Shown here piece by piece: positions 20,233-31,927 of a stretch of 64,000 bases of DNA (position 1 is the first letter of the stretch; the number at the start of each line of letters is the position of its first letter). A model generated the notes under the pieces. That model saw only the letters and a program-made list of their open reading frames with translations. It ran no database searches and was not told the origin of the DNA. The position numbers and the translations under genes were made by a program. Source of the stretch: Lachancea dasiensis (Eukaryota; Ascomycota; Saccharomycetes; Saccharomycetales; Saccharomycetaceae); assembly GCA_900074725.1 (NCBI GenBank), contig LT598454.1, forward strand, positions 626,854 to 690,853. The letters are read 5' to 3'.

Positions 20233-21772
20233 TCATACCGGAGAAAATGTAGGATCATAGATTTCCTCCAAAAGACCCCGCAAGCTATCTGTCAAATTTC
20301 CCTTATTATCTAGGTAGCAATGCTCCCAGAAACGGACCCAAGAGAGACCCATCTGCCATTGTGTTTCCGAAAATTCTTGATGAAGCTGTGGACTTCCATA
20401 TATTTTGCGTTTCGCTTTGAGTTTAGCGGCACTGAGCAAAAGAGTTATATCGTGATTGTGGTCGTTACCAGACTCTTCATAGACAGCGTCAACCATAATG
20501 ATCTCATCACCATGAGTTTTAGCCAAAACCTGAGGACATTGGACGCACTTAAGGCTCTGGTTTGCGATGGATAAACTGCCCCATTCTTTCATCACTGTGT
20601 TGACGAAAAGTATATAGGCAGGTTTAACATCAAGGCGCACAGAGTCTGCTTGCCTGCTTCCACTAACTTCAAACTCAAGAAGTTCTTTAACTTTGTAGAA
20701 AAAAGTCATAATGCATAAATGAATTCCTCCATACAACAAAATTCCTTCCAGTATCTTTTCAAAAGTATAAGAAATTGTGGGATCACCAGCCAGCTTGAAA
20801 GTGGACGCCAATATGTATTTTCGAATCATTCCTTCAACATGACACCGTTGAGGCCGGATTGCATGTGATTTTGATGTGCCCATACCATCCACTTCGCATA
20901 GAGGACCTCTTAGCAGCGCGATATATTTCTCCATGGAACCCAAAACTGTGAATAACTTATCCATCATGAAGTAGTCCAGTTCGTCGACGCATGTTAATAT
21001 GCTAGGCTCAGTACAGTCCAAGATGTTGGCCAGCAATCCCTCAATAATTTCCAACCGATTGACTTTAAAATCCGCGCCGCTCCTCCATTTCGTACACTGG
21101 GGTTTCTCAAAAACATTCAGAAGCGACTTGGCACACAGCAACGACAAGGAACGCTCATAGTCCAGTGATCTGACTAATTTTATGTGAAGAATACCGGGAA
21201 GCTTGCGCGCTTCATGTAAAAATTGTAAGATCCACCTGAACTTGAAAAATGACTCTCCGAAATCACCATCAAAATAATTGAGATAGGCCATTACGGTTTT
21301 GGCAAGGATTACTAACTTAATTTTGAGTTCCAAAGAAGATCTATTGTACAGTTGGCCTCGAGAAATACTTTTAAGCAAAAACCGAGGGTCGACTTCCAAA
21401 TCTAATTCGGGATGGCCGGTGATTTCTGTTTCTAAGAGCAGCTCAAGAGCAGCCCTGTTTTGACTACACTCTTCGAGTGCACTTCGGAAGCAATTTCTTG
21501 GGCACAAGCTAATCACTAGTTCAAAAAATAACCTTGAAACCTCTATTAATGAACACCTCTCAATAGAGGCTGCCAAGATTGATATCTGATGTCTGAAAAA
21601 TTTCATCAAGTTGTGAAAACTTGGTTGTTTTGAGAGACTCAAGGCTTAAACGTAAGGAAGTTAGAAGATCTTTCTCGCATGGTATTTTCTGTTTGTTATA
21701 ATCTGGTAAACTACCATCGATAATATCAGCCAAATGTAAAGGGTATTCAGTCTTTGACCTACCTTCTGTCAT
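20233..21772 (-). CDS. ADY4: ADY4-like spindle-pole protein, apparent frame change near its 5' end
   Basis: The main frame runs from the stop at 20233 back to ATG 21606 (457 aa, MKFFRHQISILAASIERC). A second frame from ATG 21772 (70 aa, MTEGRSKTEYPLHLADIIDG) overlaps it and ends near 21560. Together they would give about 512 aa, near the 493 aa of S. cerevisiae Ady4. No GTATGT or TACTAAC lies in the overlap, so an intron is unlikely. A true frameshift, a sequencing error, or an unrelated upstream frame with initiation at 21606 are all possible. The protein has no recognisable domain; it is mostly helical with many Leu and Lys. Ady4 is a component of the meiotic outer plaque of the spindle pole body. 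The name rests on position: convergent with BUR2, as for YLR226W-YLR227C. Confidence 0.7.
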
Positions 21773-21923
21773 AATATCCAATGTGAAATATGGAATACTG
21801 CTAAGTAACTGCTCCTTGTATTCGCTGTCGTTTACGTATGTGTCTGTAACTCATCACAATTTAAAGTACTGTAAATGAGATTCAATGAATTTCACTGACA
21901 CTTAATGTTTACAAAAATAAGTG

Positions 21924-24900
21924 ATGAACAGTGATGAAACCGCAAGAGGATCACAGCAGGTACTGAATGAAATCAGAGAAGCCCACTTGATTGAGATGCA
22001 GGTCAATCAAACCTCAACGGACAATGGGAGCAGATCAAGTCCTTCAGACAAAGTATCAGCCACTTGTAGTGGGGATAATAGAACCCAGGAAAACGAAAAC
22101 TTGCAGTGGATTGGTAGGGAGGATGATGACTTAACAGAGCTGGACACTATAAGGAATGATTCGCATGGAGATGCGAGAATTGACCCTGCTGCCTTTACTC
22201 CCAATTTAAACAGGGTTAAGGCGTTCTTCCTAAACAAGAGCGGCAGTAGTCCGTCCAACATAGCGGCTAGGCTTAGATATCGAAGCTCTCCCGCAGACAC
22301 ACCTATTTCGCAACGAACAAAATTGGGATTGGGCCCTCGGAAAACCCCACCGGAGACCATATACCACCGGATGCGCGAAAACGTCGCAACTGAACTAGAG
22401 AGGGACGGAACCGGGTTTCTGGAACAGAACGCTGTTTTTGGGGATGAGGAACATACAGTACACACAGAAAGAGAGAGACGCGGCACGCCCGGTGGGGGCA
22501 ATTCTCATGCACTTCAAAATAACAGGGAAGGGTATACACCTACAATAAAGTCCAATGCTCTTAGTGCTTTTCATGCACATGATGAGCCTTCCAAAGTAGA
22601 GCTCACGCCCTTGGCAGAGCGTCGTAATTCTCAATCAGATGTCTTTGACACTACTCTACATCCATCCCAAAAGGTTGTTAATCAAAATGATATATATGAT
22701 GGTGGTGCCAGTACGCAACCGATAGATGCTACAGATGAGAAGTCAGTGATGGTTGGAAGGTTCGAAGGATCTGCTACTCAGGTAGACTGTACATCCTTAG
22801 CACCTTCAACTGCCTTGGAAGCAAATGAGCATCTCTTTGATTCTAAATCACCACTGGTAGCCAGATTTACGTCTGGAGAGGTGGAGGCTGCTAAATTGAA
22901 TGAAACAAGCAATAGCTCGTGCATGCAACTTGTCTTATCTCCATACAATGGTGAAAATCTACCCAGTAAAGGATGTGGACCTGATGACGAGCCTAGCATA
23001 CGCGAGGTGACGAGTACGCCATCGAAAGTACAGGCAAATAGGCATGAACTACTAACAGAGAGTGCCACAGAAGACTCCTCCCGTAGGGGGTCTATTTTAG
23101 ATGACAGTGAAAAAGGGATTAGACTTAGGTTTTCAAACATTTGTCAAGAAGATGAGAATCGATATGAAAGAGATACAGAAGTCGAGAACCTCATTTATAG
23201 TGATGTGGATAAAACTCAGGATTTACCCGAAATAGATGAGGGTATTCAGGTTGAAGGAAGCAAACTAGACATACCAAAAACGTTAGAGGACGAGCTCGAA
23301 AGTGTAGAAACTCATTCTCCAGACAGAGAGCTCAACGGATTGCAAGGGTCGACAGAAACTTCTCAGGACGTAGTGAAGAACAGGAGATTATTGCAAAGGA
23401 AGAGGAGAGGCTCCGTGAAGTTAAGATGCTCTCCTGAAGATCTCGAAATAAATATAATTACCACTGAAAGCTCGCCTCCAAAAAAAGTGAAAGCCAAGGG
23501 CGATACGCAGGCCCATATTGAGGATGGTAGCAAGTTCACGGTAACGACCAGTAAAAACTCAGGGAAGGAAGGTTCCCTACTAGACAAACAACCAACGCAA
23601 CAAGCATTAGAAAGCGGAGCTTGTCTATACCAACCGATAGGAGCTACAACCACGACTATGGATTACCTCACTAAAAGGGACCTTCAATTTCGTGATGCTG
23701 TCTGGTGTCGTTACAGTTTCAATTACATATATTATGCTGGTAAAATTACGACGACCAACTACGGCTCCAGTGAGCTCGAGGTGCTGTTCGAGTCTGGTAG
23801 AACGATGGTGAAACGGGAAGATATGCACTATCTAGATTTGGTGGTTGGAGAAACTGTTTTATGGGACAGCAAACCTTATACAGTAGTGGCGCTTAAATGC
23901 TCTTCGAATAAGCCAGATATGATAAGGTGTGTACGCGGTTACGATACGGTAGATCTCAAGAGAAGGACTAAAAATGGCAAACTAGGTATGAGAACGCTTA
24001 CAAAACCAATATCTTCGATTACACTTACGGAGGCACTTTGGGCTAAACGTCCTAAAATAATACTTTCTGGACAATCTCAAGATCGTGCGCATGCATTCGA
24101 AGACCTCACACGTCCGATTCGGGGACGACGGTCTAACACTATGATCACTCCTGTTAGCCCACATAAAAACATGGCCGAATCCAATGACTCTGGTATGCTT
24201 TCGCTGGACAGTAAACCGGTTTATATCAACACCGAAATGGAAAGCAATAAGTTCATGCATATGGACAGATCTAACGATCCATCTATACATGGAATATTTG
24301 AGCATTGCATCTTTCTTCTAAGTGGCCTCGGTGATCGACATAGAGAAAGACTCTCTTCAATAATCGAGCAACAAGGAGGGATTGTATCGAAAGCCAGTTT
24401 TTCAGGACTTCTCAATTTCGAGTCGCCTTTGGTTGTAGGCTCAAATGACGTAGATTTGGCTTCTTTCAACTTTGCTGGTTTGATAACTGAAAAGCATTCC
24501 AGGAGCCTAAAGTACCTAGAAACAATTGCAATAGGACTACCAACACTGCACTATAATTTTATTGATCACTGTATTTCCGAACAAAAGTTTGACATTGCGG
24601 GCATGTTCAAGTTTCTACTGCCCGCTGGAGAGAGTTTTCGATTGCAAGCAAAATCTGACTTGAAAACTGGTGTAGTGAAGTCCTCCAATATTTTTCATTG
24701 CTATTCAAAGCTGCTTGAAACATCGTCCGTGCAAGAACAAATTACCACAAGGCCATTAACGATGAGTGATTACCATGTCATTATTTGCGGGTCTTCCGAT
24801 TTAGACAATTTTGTCTCGTTCGCGTTTTATGTCTTAGGCGCTACTTCAGTTATAACTCGGAGCATCGACGGTCTTTTCAAGCAGCCCTTTGAAGCAGCGG

Positions 24901-25154
24901 AATGTGCTGACAGAATAGCGGGCGCTATCGAAGAAATGAAGTTGTCACTTCCTCTAGAATCTAGACTCCTAATTTATCTGAACTCTAACAACGACAAAGG
25001 GCCTTATTTCAATGACATCGAAGATTGTCTAGGTCTTAGATTAAGTGCTCAACATATATATGTGGAAGGAAAAGAATGGCTAATCCAAACTATCATCAAC
25101 GAGGATACAGGTCACGGACAAAGAGCGAATACCAAAAATTTCCAATTTGGCTAG
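21924..25154 (+). CDS. RAD9: DNA damage checkpoint adaptor Rad9
   Basis: A 1076-residue protein starting at ATG 21924 (MNSDETARGS); an in-frame GTG precedes it. The N-terminal half is disordered with scattered SQ/TQ sites for Mec1/Tel1. Residues about 585-700 form the tandem Tudor domain (FRDAVWCRYSFNYIYYAGKI, SSELEVLFESGRTMVKREDM), which binds methylated H3K79. Residues about 790-1070 are the tandem BRCT region (IFEHCIFLLSGLGDRHRERL, then KYLETIAIGLPTLHYNFIDHCI), which reads gamma-H2A. Rad9 brings Rad53 to damaged DNA for activation. The S. cerevisiae protein is 1309 aa. It is convergent with ADR1, only 16 bp apart, as for YDR216W-YDR217C. The H2A gene in this window keeps the SQEL tail that Rad9 recognises. 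Confidence 0.95.
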   Translation: MNSDETARGSQQVLNEIREAHLIEMQVNQTSTDNGSRSSPSDKVSATCSGDNRTQENENLQWIGREDDDLTELDTIRNDSHGDARIDPAAFTPNLNRVKAFFLNKSGSSPSNIAARLRYRSSPADTPISQRTKLGLGPRKTPPETIYHRMRENVATELERDGTGFLEQNAVFGDEEHTVHTERERRGTPGGGNSHALQNNREGYTPTIKSNALSAFHAHDEPSKVELTPLAERRNSQSDVFDTTLHPSQKVVNQNDIYDGGASTQPIDATDEKSVMVGRFEGSATQVDCTSLAPSTALEANEHLFDSKSPLVARFTSGEVEAAKLNETSNSSCMQLVLSPYNGENLPSKGCGPDDEPSIREVTSTPSKVQANRHELLTESATEDSSRRGSILDDSEKGIRLRFSNICQEDENRYERDTEVENLIYSDVDKTQDLPEIDEGIQVEGSKLDIPKTLEDELESVETHSPDRELNGLQGSTETSQDVVKNRRLLQRKRRGSVKLRCSPEDLEINIITTESSPPKKVKAKGDTQAHIEDGSKFTVTTSKNSGKEGSLLDKQPTQQALESGACLYQPIGATTTTMDYLTKRDLQFRDAVWCRYSFNYIYYAGKITTTNYGSSELEVLFESGRTMVKREDMHYLDLVVGETVLWDSKPYTVVALKCSSNKPDMIRCVRGYDTVDLKRRTKNGKLGMRTLTKPISSITLTEALWAKRPKIILSGQSQDRAHAFEDLTRPIRGRRSNTMITPVSPHKNMAESNDSGMLSLDSKPVYINTEMESNKFMHMDRSNDPSIHGIFEHCIFLLSGLGDRHRERLSSIIEQQGGIVSKASFSGLLNFESPLVVGSNDVDLASFNFAGLITEKHSRSLKYLETIAIGLPTLHYNFIDHCISEQKFDIAGMFKFLLPAGESFRLQAKSDLKTGVVKSSNIFHCYSKLLETSSVQEQITTRPLTMSDYHVIICGSSDLDNFVSFAFYVLGATSVITRSIDGLFKQPFEAAECADRIAGAIEEMKLSLPLESRLLIYLNSNNDKGPYFNDIEDCLGLRLSAQHIYVEGKEWLIQTIINEDTGHGQRANTKNFQFG

Positions 25155-25170
25155 CAAACGCTCGTTTTCC

Positions 25171-28100
25171 TCAAGAATCAGTTTCAAGCCGAGTACGATC
25201 ACGTCTCTCATTCTCAGTATTTCGATCCAACTGCCTTTCAAGTACTAAGAAATCTAGGGAGAGCTTTTCCAGAAAATGGGCATGCGCAAACTTCTCAAAA
25301 ATGTAATAAAAGAAGCACTTAGCGACCACCACGTATTTTTCGGAAAGACGGTAGTGCTCCGCAAATCCCTTTTTTCTGCTGACCACTTCTGAAATTTGAT
25401 CTTCAGATAAACCGTTTTCAGATGCCTGACGCTTCGGAGAATTCAAGGATTGCTTGGAATCCGTTGAGTTAGAAGTGTTGACACCGAAAGCAAACTCGGT
25501 AGACTGTTCAGGCATTTTCAGAAAGTTTGCATCATTAAATGAGTAAACAAGAACATTGTTTATTAGTTTTTCCAATTGGTCTATGTCAATTTGAGGAGTA
25601 GAGTTCTTGAAATTCCACTTGCCAGGCTCATGCGAGAACTTGCGAAATTCTTCTGGGCAAACCGAGACAAGCTTTGGAACAAGGAGCTGGTTCGCCAGTT
25701 TCTTCAACTCATTATAAATGCACAGTAATTTAAAGTTCGGCGTGGCCTCAAAATCCATGATAAATTTAATAACGACCAAAAAATTATAATAGTACCCCTC
25801 CAAGTTCAAGACCGATAGTTTTGATTTGTTGAACTCGATCGAGTCGTCCTTACTCTTGAACAGTTTTGAAATATTTTTTATCGAAAAGTTCAGAGCGACC
25901 AAAAAATCTGTCACTAGGCCATACGACCCTTGGGCCAAAATGTTCGTTTCTCTGGGTATCAAGAAGCCTTCAAACAATTCTAGTATTGCGTTGTTCCAGA
26001 CCTTTTGAGAAAACAAGGGGTCAATCTTGCAGAAAAAGATCATACACGTAAGGGAATTCCGCATGTCGATAGCGCTTTCAATCAAAATTGGGGAACTTGG
26101 GACGAGCGAATTAGACTGAGGCAAGTTCATTTCCAACTTTCGGGTATCAATTTTCGTCAGAAAAACTTGGAAAGGTATTGATGACCTGTTTTTCTTGATG
26201 TTGTTGAATTCATAGAACAACATGGCGCTGCAGAGAAATTCAGGTATTAGATGCATGCCGACATTACTGAAAGCAAAGCTTCGGTAGAATTTTTCAAAAG
26301 TGGTAGTGTATTGCTTGTGACTGGAGTTAGGATGTTCCTGATATGAGGTTGAATGCCAGGCTTGTTCACTGTCCGGGATGACAGTGCCACTTATTTGCGA
26401 GTCGTTCAAAAATAGTGGTGCGTCGATATTACAGAACACCTTTAAAAATTGACAAACTTTATAGGTCATAAGGACAGTTCGCACCGTGGATTCGTAAAGC
26501 ATATATTGAGTCAGCGACTGAAAGATGAACACTGGAGTTGAAGCTGTTGGCAACAAACTTGCTTTGACCAAAGTACAAAGAGCCGAAACTTGCTTTACCA
26601 CCATCTCTGCGTTTATGCGTTCCAGTGGGTCCGCAAACATGGCAAATACAACACTTAGGCACAAAGATTGAATGAGCCACAATTTTCCTCGGCCCTTCTT
26701 CTCAACTAACCCTTCTTCTTGCTTTTTTCTCGAGGTCAAATATACATGCAAGACTCGGCGGCTCTTTTCGTAAAGGTCAAGGCTTTGAGCGCGAGCGCCG
26801 GGCTTGTAAAGTGACCCAATTGTTGCAATGAATAACGGCAGACAGACAATATTAGAGTAGTGAAAAACCTCATCTTCAGTGTAGTCTGCCTGCCCTTCGT
26901 GGATGTACTTTTTAAAGTCGTCTAACCCCAAAGAAAGTAAACGCGGATGAATGAAGGGATAGTGAACCAAGAACGAAGTCTCAAAGAAAGTAGCGAAAGA
27001 ATTCAATTCTTGGCAGGTCGGAAGTTCGGAAGTAGGACTTTTAGTGCTTTTTGAATGCTGGTCAGATGCGTTATCATAGTAAAACTCCAAAGTTTTGATG
27101 CACATGTCACGAACCTCTTTGGTAAAAAATTGGGAAGATTTGGCCGAATCTTCACGAATTATAGCGGGTGAAGTAGATAAATTGGAGATCCCTAAAAAAT
27201 TCTGGCCCTCATTGGAACTTTTACTTGTATATCTCCCGGGACTATGAGACAGGTCAAATTTTCCAGAGTCTTCCACTCGTATGGGAGAATGCGAGTAGCT
27301 AGATGAATGAAATACTGCTGCCGGCTCTAACTGAGGCAGCTCATTGATATCCTTAGCATTTGGAAGCCGCACAGTTGTGTTGCGCGACTCGTCAGCACCA
27401 GGTTTAGACGAAAACTGGAAATCATTGAAACGGGAAATAATATCGTGGTTATTATCCAGATTGCGTGGTTGCGCCATATTCCCGTCACCCCTGTCGAACA
27501 GAGAAGGAACACGGGATCCAATATTGGAGCCCTGGCTTCCTTGTAGTTTACGCTTATTTTGTATTGTATTGGGTTCGAAAAGTGAGTTAACAACTAAATT
27601 GTTGCCTTCAAATTTCCACGTAGACGACCGACGACTTGAGCCCCCTAGAAAGTTTGAGATTCCGCTAGGCAGAGTGCTGCTTAGTTTGCGAACATTTGAA
27701 CTTTCGTCGCCACTTCCTTGGCTCCAACGGCTACCGCTACTAACAATTCCAGCAGTCATAGGCGAATCTCCTGAATCGCTAGACTCTTCTAGCATTGGGA
27801 TAGCGTTCATTTCATTAATCCAAGTATTACGATCTAGAAGGTTGAAACTTGCAACGGCGGATCGATTCAGATGCTTTAATGAGGACTGGTCTTCAGTTGT
27901 TAGATCAACAGGCAAAAGATGCGGTGTAGAGAACTCAACGCGGCCCATGTCGGCTCCTTCTTCGCGAGCTTGTGATGACCCTGTGTACTTCTCCGCTGAC
28001 TGTGCAGAAAATGAAGCTCTTCTCAGTGTCGCACATTGTTTTTTGTGGGTACTTCGAGAGTGAAGCCTTGTGACATCGTTCGAAATAGTACCTTCGCATG

Positions 28101-28662
28101 TTGCATCAGTCCTAAGTTCGTCTCTGCCTATCTCATTTGACGTCTCGGCCAGGGATACGCTCTTTCGTTTACGCCGCGGGCAATTTAACGAGTCTCCGCA
28201 ATTACCGTTATGCGCTTTTTGAGCATGCCGCAATAATAGATCTCTGCGCGTGAATTTGCGTTCACATAACCCACAGTGGTATGGCTTCTCCTTCGTATGT
28301 GAGCGCCCATGCCGGATTAGATGTTCTTGTCGCGCAAAAGCCCGCGTACACACCTTGCACACGAACAGGCGTGGCTTTCCACTGGGCGTTTGACCTTGAA
28401 ACCTAAGGTTCTCCGGGAGTTCTCGAAACCGTTTGTTGATCTTAGCATTCATGTTGTTACTAGCAGTGACAGTTCCGGCCGTCCCCGCAGTGCGCCCGGA
28501 AGGAGCGCCAGTGTTTGGCACCATTTCTTCAACGTACTGTGTATTCTCTAGCTTTATCTCAGGCTGTGTGCTTCCATCACCGAGAATGGCCCTAGAGCGA
28601 CCCATTTGTTGCAGAGCACTGCCGCAGGGGCTACCTAACCTCTGCATCCCAGCAGTCGCCAT
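25171..28662 (-). CDS. ADR1: Zinc-finger activator Adr1
   Basis: A 1163-residue transcription factor (S. cerevisiae 1323 aa). Two C2H2 fingers lie at about 101-152 ([23 protein letters not shown] and [24 protein letters not shown]). They are preceded by the conserved accessory DNA-binding segment ([20 protein letters not shown]) and followed by a basic stretch (PRRKRKS). At 214-220 the motif RRASFSA matches the protein kinase A and 14-3-3 regulatory site known as Ser230 in S. cerevisiae. The C-terminal half (about 530-1000) resembles the fungal transcription-factor middle domain. Adr1 activates genes for ethanol, glycerol, fatty acid and peroxisomal metabolism when glucose is gone. Confidence 0.95.
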   Translation of the reverse strand: MATAGMQRLGSPCGSALQQMGRSRAILGDGSTQPEIKLENTQYVEEMVPNTGAPSGRTAGTAGTVTASNNMNAKINKRFRELPENLRFQGQTPSGKPRLFVCKVCTRAFARQEHLIRHGRSHTKEKPYHCGLCERKFTRRDLLLRHAQKAHNGNCGDSLNCPRRKRKSVSLAETSNEIGRDELRTDATCEGTISNDVTRLHSRSTHKKQCATLRRASFSAQSAEKYTGSSQAREEGADMGRVEFSTPHLLPVDLTTEDQSSLKHLNRSAVASFNLLDRNTWINEMNAIPMLEESSDSGDSPMTAGIVSSGSRWSQGSGDESSNVRKLSSTLPSGISNFLGGSSRRSSTWKFEGNNLVVNSLFEPNTIQNKRKLQGSQGSNIGSRVPSLFDRGDGNMAQPRNLDNNHDIISRFNDFQFSSKPGADESRNTTVRLPNAKDINELPQLEPAAVFHSSSYSHSPIRVEDSGKFDLSHSPGRYTSKSSNEGQNFLGISNLSTSPAIIREDSAKSSQFFTKEVRDMCIKTLEFYYDNASDQHSKSTKSPTSELPTCQELNSFATFFETSFLVHYPFIHPRLLSLGLDDFKKYIHEGQADYTEDEVFHYSNIVCLPLFIATIGSLYKPGARAQSLDLYEKSRRVLHVYLTSRKKQEEGLVEKKGRGKLWLIQSLCLSVVFAMFADPLERINAEMVVKQVSALCTLVKASLLPTASTPVFIFQSLTQYMLYESTVRTVLMTYKVCQFLKVFCNIDAPLFLNDSQISGTVIPDSEQAWHSTSYQEHPNSSHKQYTTTFEKFYRSFAFSNVGMHLIPEFLCSAMLFYEFNNIKKNRSSIPFQVFLTKIDTRKLEMNLPQSNSLVPSSPILIESAIDMRNSLTCMIFFCKIDPLFSQKVWNNAILELFEGFLIPRETNILAQGSYGLVTDFLVALNFSIKNISKLFKSKDDSIEFNKSKLSVLNLEGYYYNFLVVIKFIMDFEATPNFKLLCIYNELKKLANQLLVPKLVSVCPEEFRKFSHEPGKWNFKNSTPQIDIDQLEKLINNVLVYSFNDANFLKMPEQSTEFAFGVNTSNSTDSKQSLNSPKRQASENGLSEDQISEVVSRKKGFAEHYRLSEKYVVVAKCFFYYIFEKFAHAHFLEKLSLDFLVLERQLDRNTENERRDRTRLETDS

Positions 28663-29146
28663 CGTAACCTCTTCCTTCTGCCAGATAGGACTCTACAGAA
28701 GAGATTAAACTATCCTTTTGTTGTGGTGTTGGTCAGAGTCGCAATTCTACAGAATTAGCCGCCGAACTTCTCTCAAAATGCCGAAACTTCTACGTTCAAA
28801 ATAGGATTTAGCGAGAAACAAGCCCATACACCCCAAAAGCTTCAGTTAAAAGATTAAATCCTCTTTATCCTTTGGTTTTGCAGTAGTTATAAGTTAAGAC
28901 TTCTGGTGAGCATTGTCTTAGCCTTATATATTTCGATGTCACGGCTATGCAAACCCCTTGTGTGGGGTAAACGGAAGCAGGAAGAAAATGAATTTGGCAA
29001 ATTAGGTCGTCACATACGAAATATAGCGAGCTGGGCGGAGCGACTGGTCTTGATAGGAAGGACGGATGTGTTTGTAAGACTGTGTAGCTTGAGATAACAT
29101 AACCATAGATAGAGTATGGAGCAGAGTGGTGACTTGATAGTATATT
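28663..29146. other. ADR1 promoter region
   Basis: 484 bp upstream of ADR1, ending where the left LTR fragment begins. Nothing else was recognised. Confidence 0.45.
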
Positions 29147-29603
29147 TGTTGGGAATGATGTGAATAAACTGATGGTGATGTGCGTCTAATCGCATAATCA
29201 GCGTCAGTAAATATGTGACACAGTGGTACAGAATGATAGTACACAACCGAGGCCATACAAGTAGAGCTACAAGCTAAGACAAACCGAAGAGAACAACTAT
29301 TGTCCAATGGGATTGGCCATTGATAAGTTATCGGTAGTGTACGGCATTGAAGCCGTAAATCCTTGGGCAATAGAATGATCTAGAATTGGTGATTAATAAA
29401 TATGTTGACCAGAGTCACCGAGTGAGAATTGTATAAATACCAGGCTTTTGTTCAGGTAACTGAACCAACTCTAATGCCCAAAATAATCACGGAGAGATAA
29501 ATAGAATTCCCTAGATCCAAGTTACTCATCTTACAATGACCATGTCCGACTTACAAGACAAATTTAGTAAGCTTTCTACTGATGAATCAGATTCGCCTCA
29601 ATA
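29147..29603 (+). mobile_element. LTR retrotransposon fossil, left fragment
   Basis: A decayed LTR plus the first bases of an element's interior, starting with TGTTGGGA, the type of end seen in Ty1/copia LTRs of yeasts (family tentative). A TATA-like GTATAAATA lies near 29430. It is homologous to the inverted fragment at 30221-30655 and to the shorter copy at 51677-51910. By eye the copies are roughly four-fifths identical, so they are old. The element is broken, with no intact gene. Confidence 0.7.
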
Positions 29604-30220
29604 ATATTGTCTATAAATTTCGAAACTTTCAAAACTGGATCACTGGAGCTGAGACGCATTGTGGCCAGTTTTACTACTGCTGGAACTGACCGATTTTTAC
29701 AAGAGCTTTAGTCTAAAGGGAGGGAGAGAGAGAGCCAAATTCCCAAATATTCAATGCATGCCTAGTTGGTTTGTCAAACCGATAAAGTGAACACAGAATC
29801 TAGCCAGCTATCGGCCGCAACGTTAACGCATCTCGGCGCACAAAGGTTATTGGCACTCGCAGACTGGCTGAGCTATTGGTTTGATTCGTCGAAAGAATTT
29901 GCGAAAAGGCTGGCCAGGGCTTTTCTATGTAACCGCTGCTTCTCTGGATCCCATTGGTTGATCATTCACCTTGTCCATTGTTTTACTGACGTTGATAATG
30001 TCACTTCATACCATACTGACACAAAGGTCGATGGTTGCCGTTACGCAGCTCGATGGCATTCAATCAGCACTAGACAACTACGGTCCGGTAGTTTTCACAA
30101 ATCCACACCATTATGCACGGTGTATACCAATAAATTGAAGGAAAAATTCACCAAGTTAACTACTTCCGAGATGGGGTGGGCAGTGTCCATCACTTTCTTC
30201 GCTGGAAGCCATTCATTGCT
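29604..30220. other. Unique spacer between the facing LTR fragments
   Basis: 617 bp. The one long frame (29766-30272) opens at TTG and runs into the right fragment; it is not credited as a gene. No homology between this spacer and other parts of the window was seen. Confidence 0.4.
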
Positions 30221-30655
30221 ATTGAGGCGAATCTGGTTCATCAGTAGAAAGCTTACTAGAGTTGTCTTGTAAGTCGGTCATAGGCATTGTAAGAAGAGTA
30301 GCTTGGGTCTAGGGAGCTCTCTATCCATCTCTCCGTACTTATTTCTGGCACTAGAGTTGGTTCAGTCACCTGAACAAACGCCTGGTATTTGTACAATTTT
30401 CGCTAGGTGACTCTGAATAACACAACTATTAATCATTCGTTATAGATCATTCTATTGTCGATGGATGACCGCTCAATGCCGATAACTTATCGATCGCCAA
30501 TCCCATTGGACAGTAGATCTTTTCTTCGGTTTGTCTTCGATGGTAGGCCGATTCCCATGGCCTCTGTTGTGTACTATCATTCTGTACCACTGTGTCACAT
30601 ATTTGCTGACGCTGAGTATGTGATTAGACGCACATCACCATCAGTTCCCTACCTC
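30221..30655 (-). mobile_element. LTR retrotransposon fossil, right fragment (inverted)
   Basis: This is the reverse-oriented relative of 29147-29603, with the same LTR and the same short piece of interior, so the two fragments face each other across about 617 bp of unrelated sequence. Its outer LTR end is missing. It is an old broken remnant of the same family. Confidence 0.7.
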
Positions 30656-30975
30656 GCGGTGCCCCATCACCATACCACATAGATTGCGGTCGTGACAGTA
30701 TACTACTAAGTGACAGAGTAGAGCGAAGACCAGGGATACAAAGGAAAAGCACTTTGGGCAGTGGAAGAACGCTACAAAGACTGCCCAAAGTATTACCTTC
30801 GACCCTTCCGTCCACCGTTTCTTTTTAAGCAGCTCAGGCACAACTTCTGTCCCTAGCTCAAAGTTTAAACAACCAACTCACGGCAGTTACCGGAACCCTC
30901 GATATGTTTTTTTGAAGCCCGTGTTACGTACCATCCGTTTACCGAACAACAGACGCCGGTTTTTTACACTATAAT

Positions 30976-31080
30976 CTCTTCCGTCACATAATATCAGTGC
31001 TTGTTCTCTTCCGTCACAACTATCAGCAGTTGTTCTCTTCCGTCACAACTATCAGCAGTTGTTCTCTTCCGTCACAACTA
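30976..31080 (+). repeat. 29-bp tandem repeat, about 3.5 units
   Basis: Units begin with CTCTTCCGTCACA at 30976, 31006, 31035 and 31064 (last one partial). The second and third units are essentially identical; the first is slightly diverged and 30 bp long. Confidence 0.9.
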
Positions 31081-31215
31081 CTGATTGCTCGGCACAACCG
31101 AATAAATCCAGCTGGGCAACTTCAACAACGAAGCGGGCGTCGCATGGCCACGTCTCCTCGCTCCATACACCATCGAGCCCGGGATAAAATAGGCCATTGT
31201 TCGTTGGGTGATCTT

Positions 31216-31269
31216 CGCGGGACAAATTTCACCGGTAACCTCCGCGGGACAAATTTCACCGGTAACCTC
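31216..31269 (+). repeat. 27-bp tandem repeat, two identical units
   Basis: The unit starts CGCGGGACAAATTTCACC and ends GGTAACCTC. Two perfect copies lie side by side, about 660 bp upstream of the MLS1 start, followed by a degenerate start of a third (CGCTGGGG). Confidence 0.9.
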
Positions 31270-31927
31270 CGCTGGGGTCTCCCATTCCTGCTGGTTTTAA
31301 ATGACCCAACCTCCGCCCTTCCTCTTCTCTACCTGCTCCCAAGCCAGCGTCTTCTATGCCATCCTCCAGCCGTGCAATGCCAACCGCTTCCCTCAGCAGC
31401 ATAGAAGGAAGACTCTCGTCCCACGTACAGCCCGACAAGATATCAGCTGACACACGGTCAGCGATCGGCCAAATGCGTTCGGTCCAATTTAGGAGCTGAT
31501 CACTAATTTCATTTTCCATGGATTTTTAGCCCCAGAGGACGCAGCACCGGAGATGGCCGAATGCCAAAAACTCGAAACTTCCTCGCGACGGCCTAACGAT
31601 GCCACCACACACACCGCGAATTCCCACCCTACACAAGCACGCCAGCCCTGCTTTGGCCCCAGGTGCCGATCTGATAGCGATTTGAACTCTACGCCGGAAA
31701 CTTGCGTAGATGATATCACAAGTGCCCGCGACAAATAATATAATGTATATATAAAATATGTGTATATATTATATATATATATGGGTGGTTGTAATGGAGA
31801 GACTTGGCCGATCCAAATTGGGTTAGAACCAGAGAAAAAAGGTTAAGGAATCTTACACCGGTTAGAAGTCATAGACATTCTAGCAGCGCTTGCCTCAACT
31901 CCAGCGATCTAGCATCAAGACCCCGAC

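Larger units (their letters stand above)
30656..31927. other. MLS1 upstream region with tandem repeats
   Basis: Nearly 1.3 kb with no credible gene. It contains a 29-bp tandem repeat (30976-31080), a 27-bp tandem repeat (31216-31269), and an alternating TA-rich tract at about 31737-31785 that may serve as the MLS1 TATA region. No perfect CSRE (CC-N6-CCG with its usual context) was found. Confidence 0.5.

Noticed and set aside
29766-30272. 168-codon ORF between the LTR fragments
   Set aside because: It starts at TTG and runs into the inverted LTR fragment; composition looks random.
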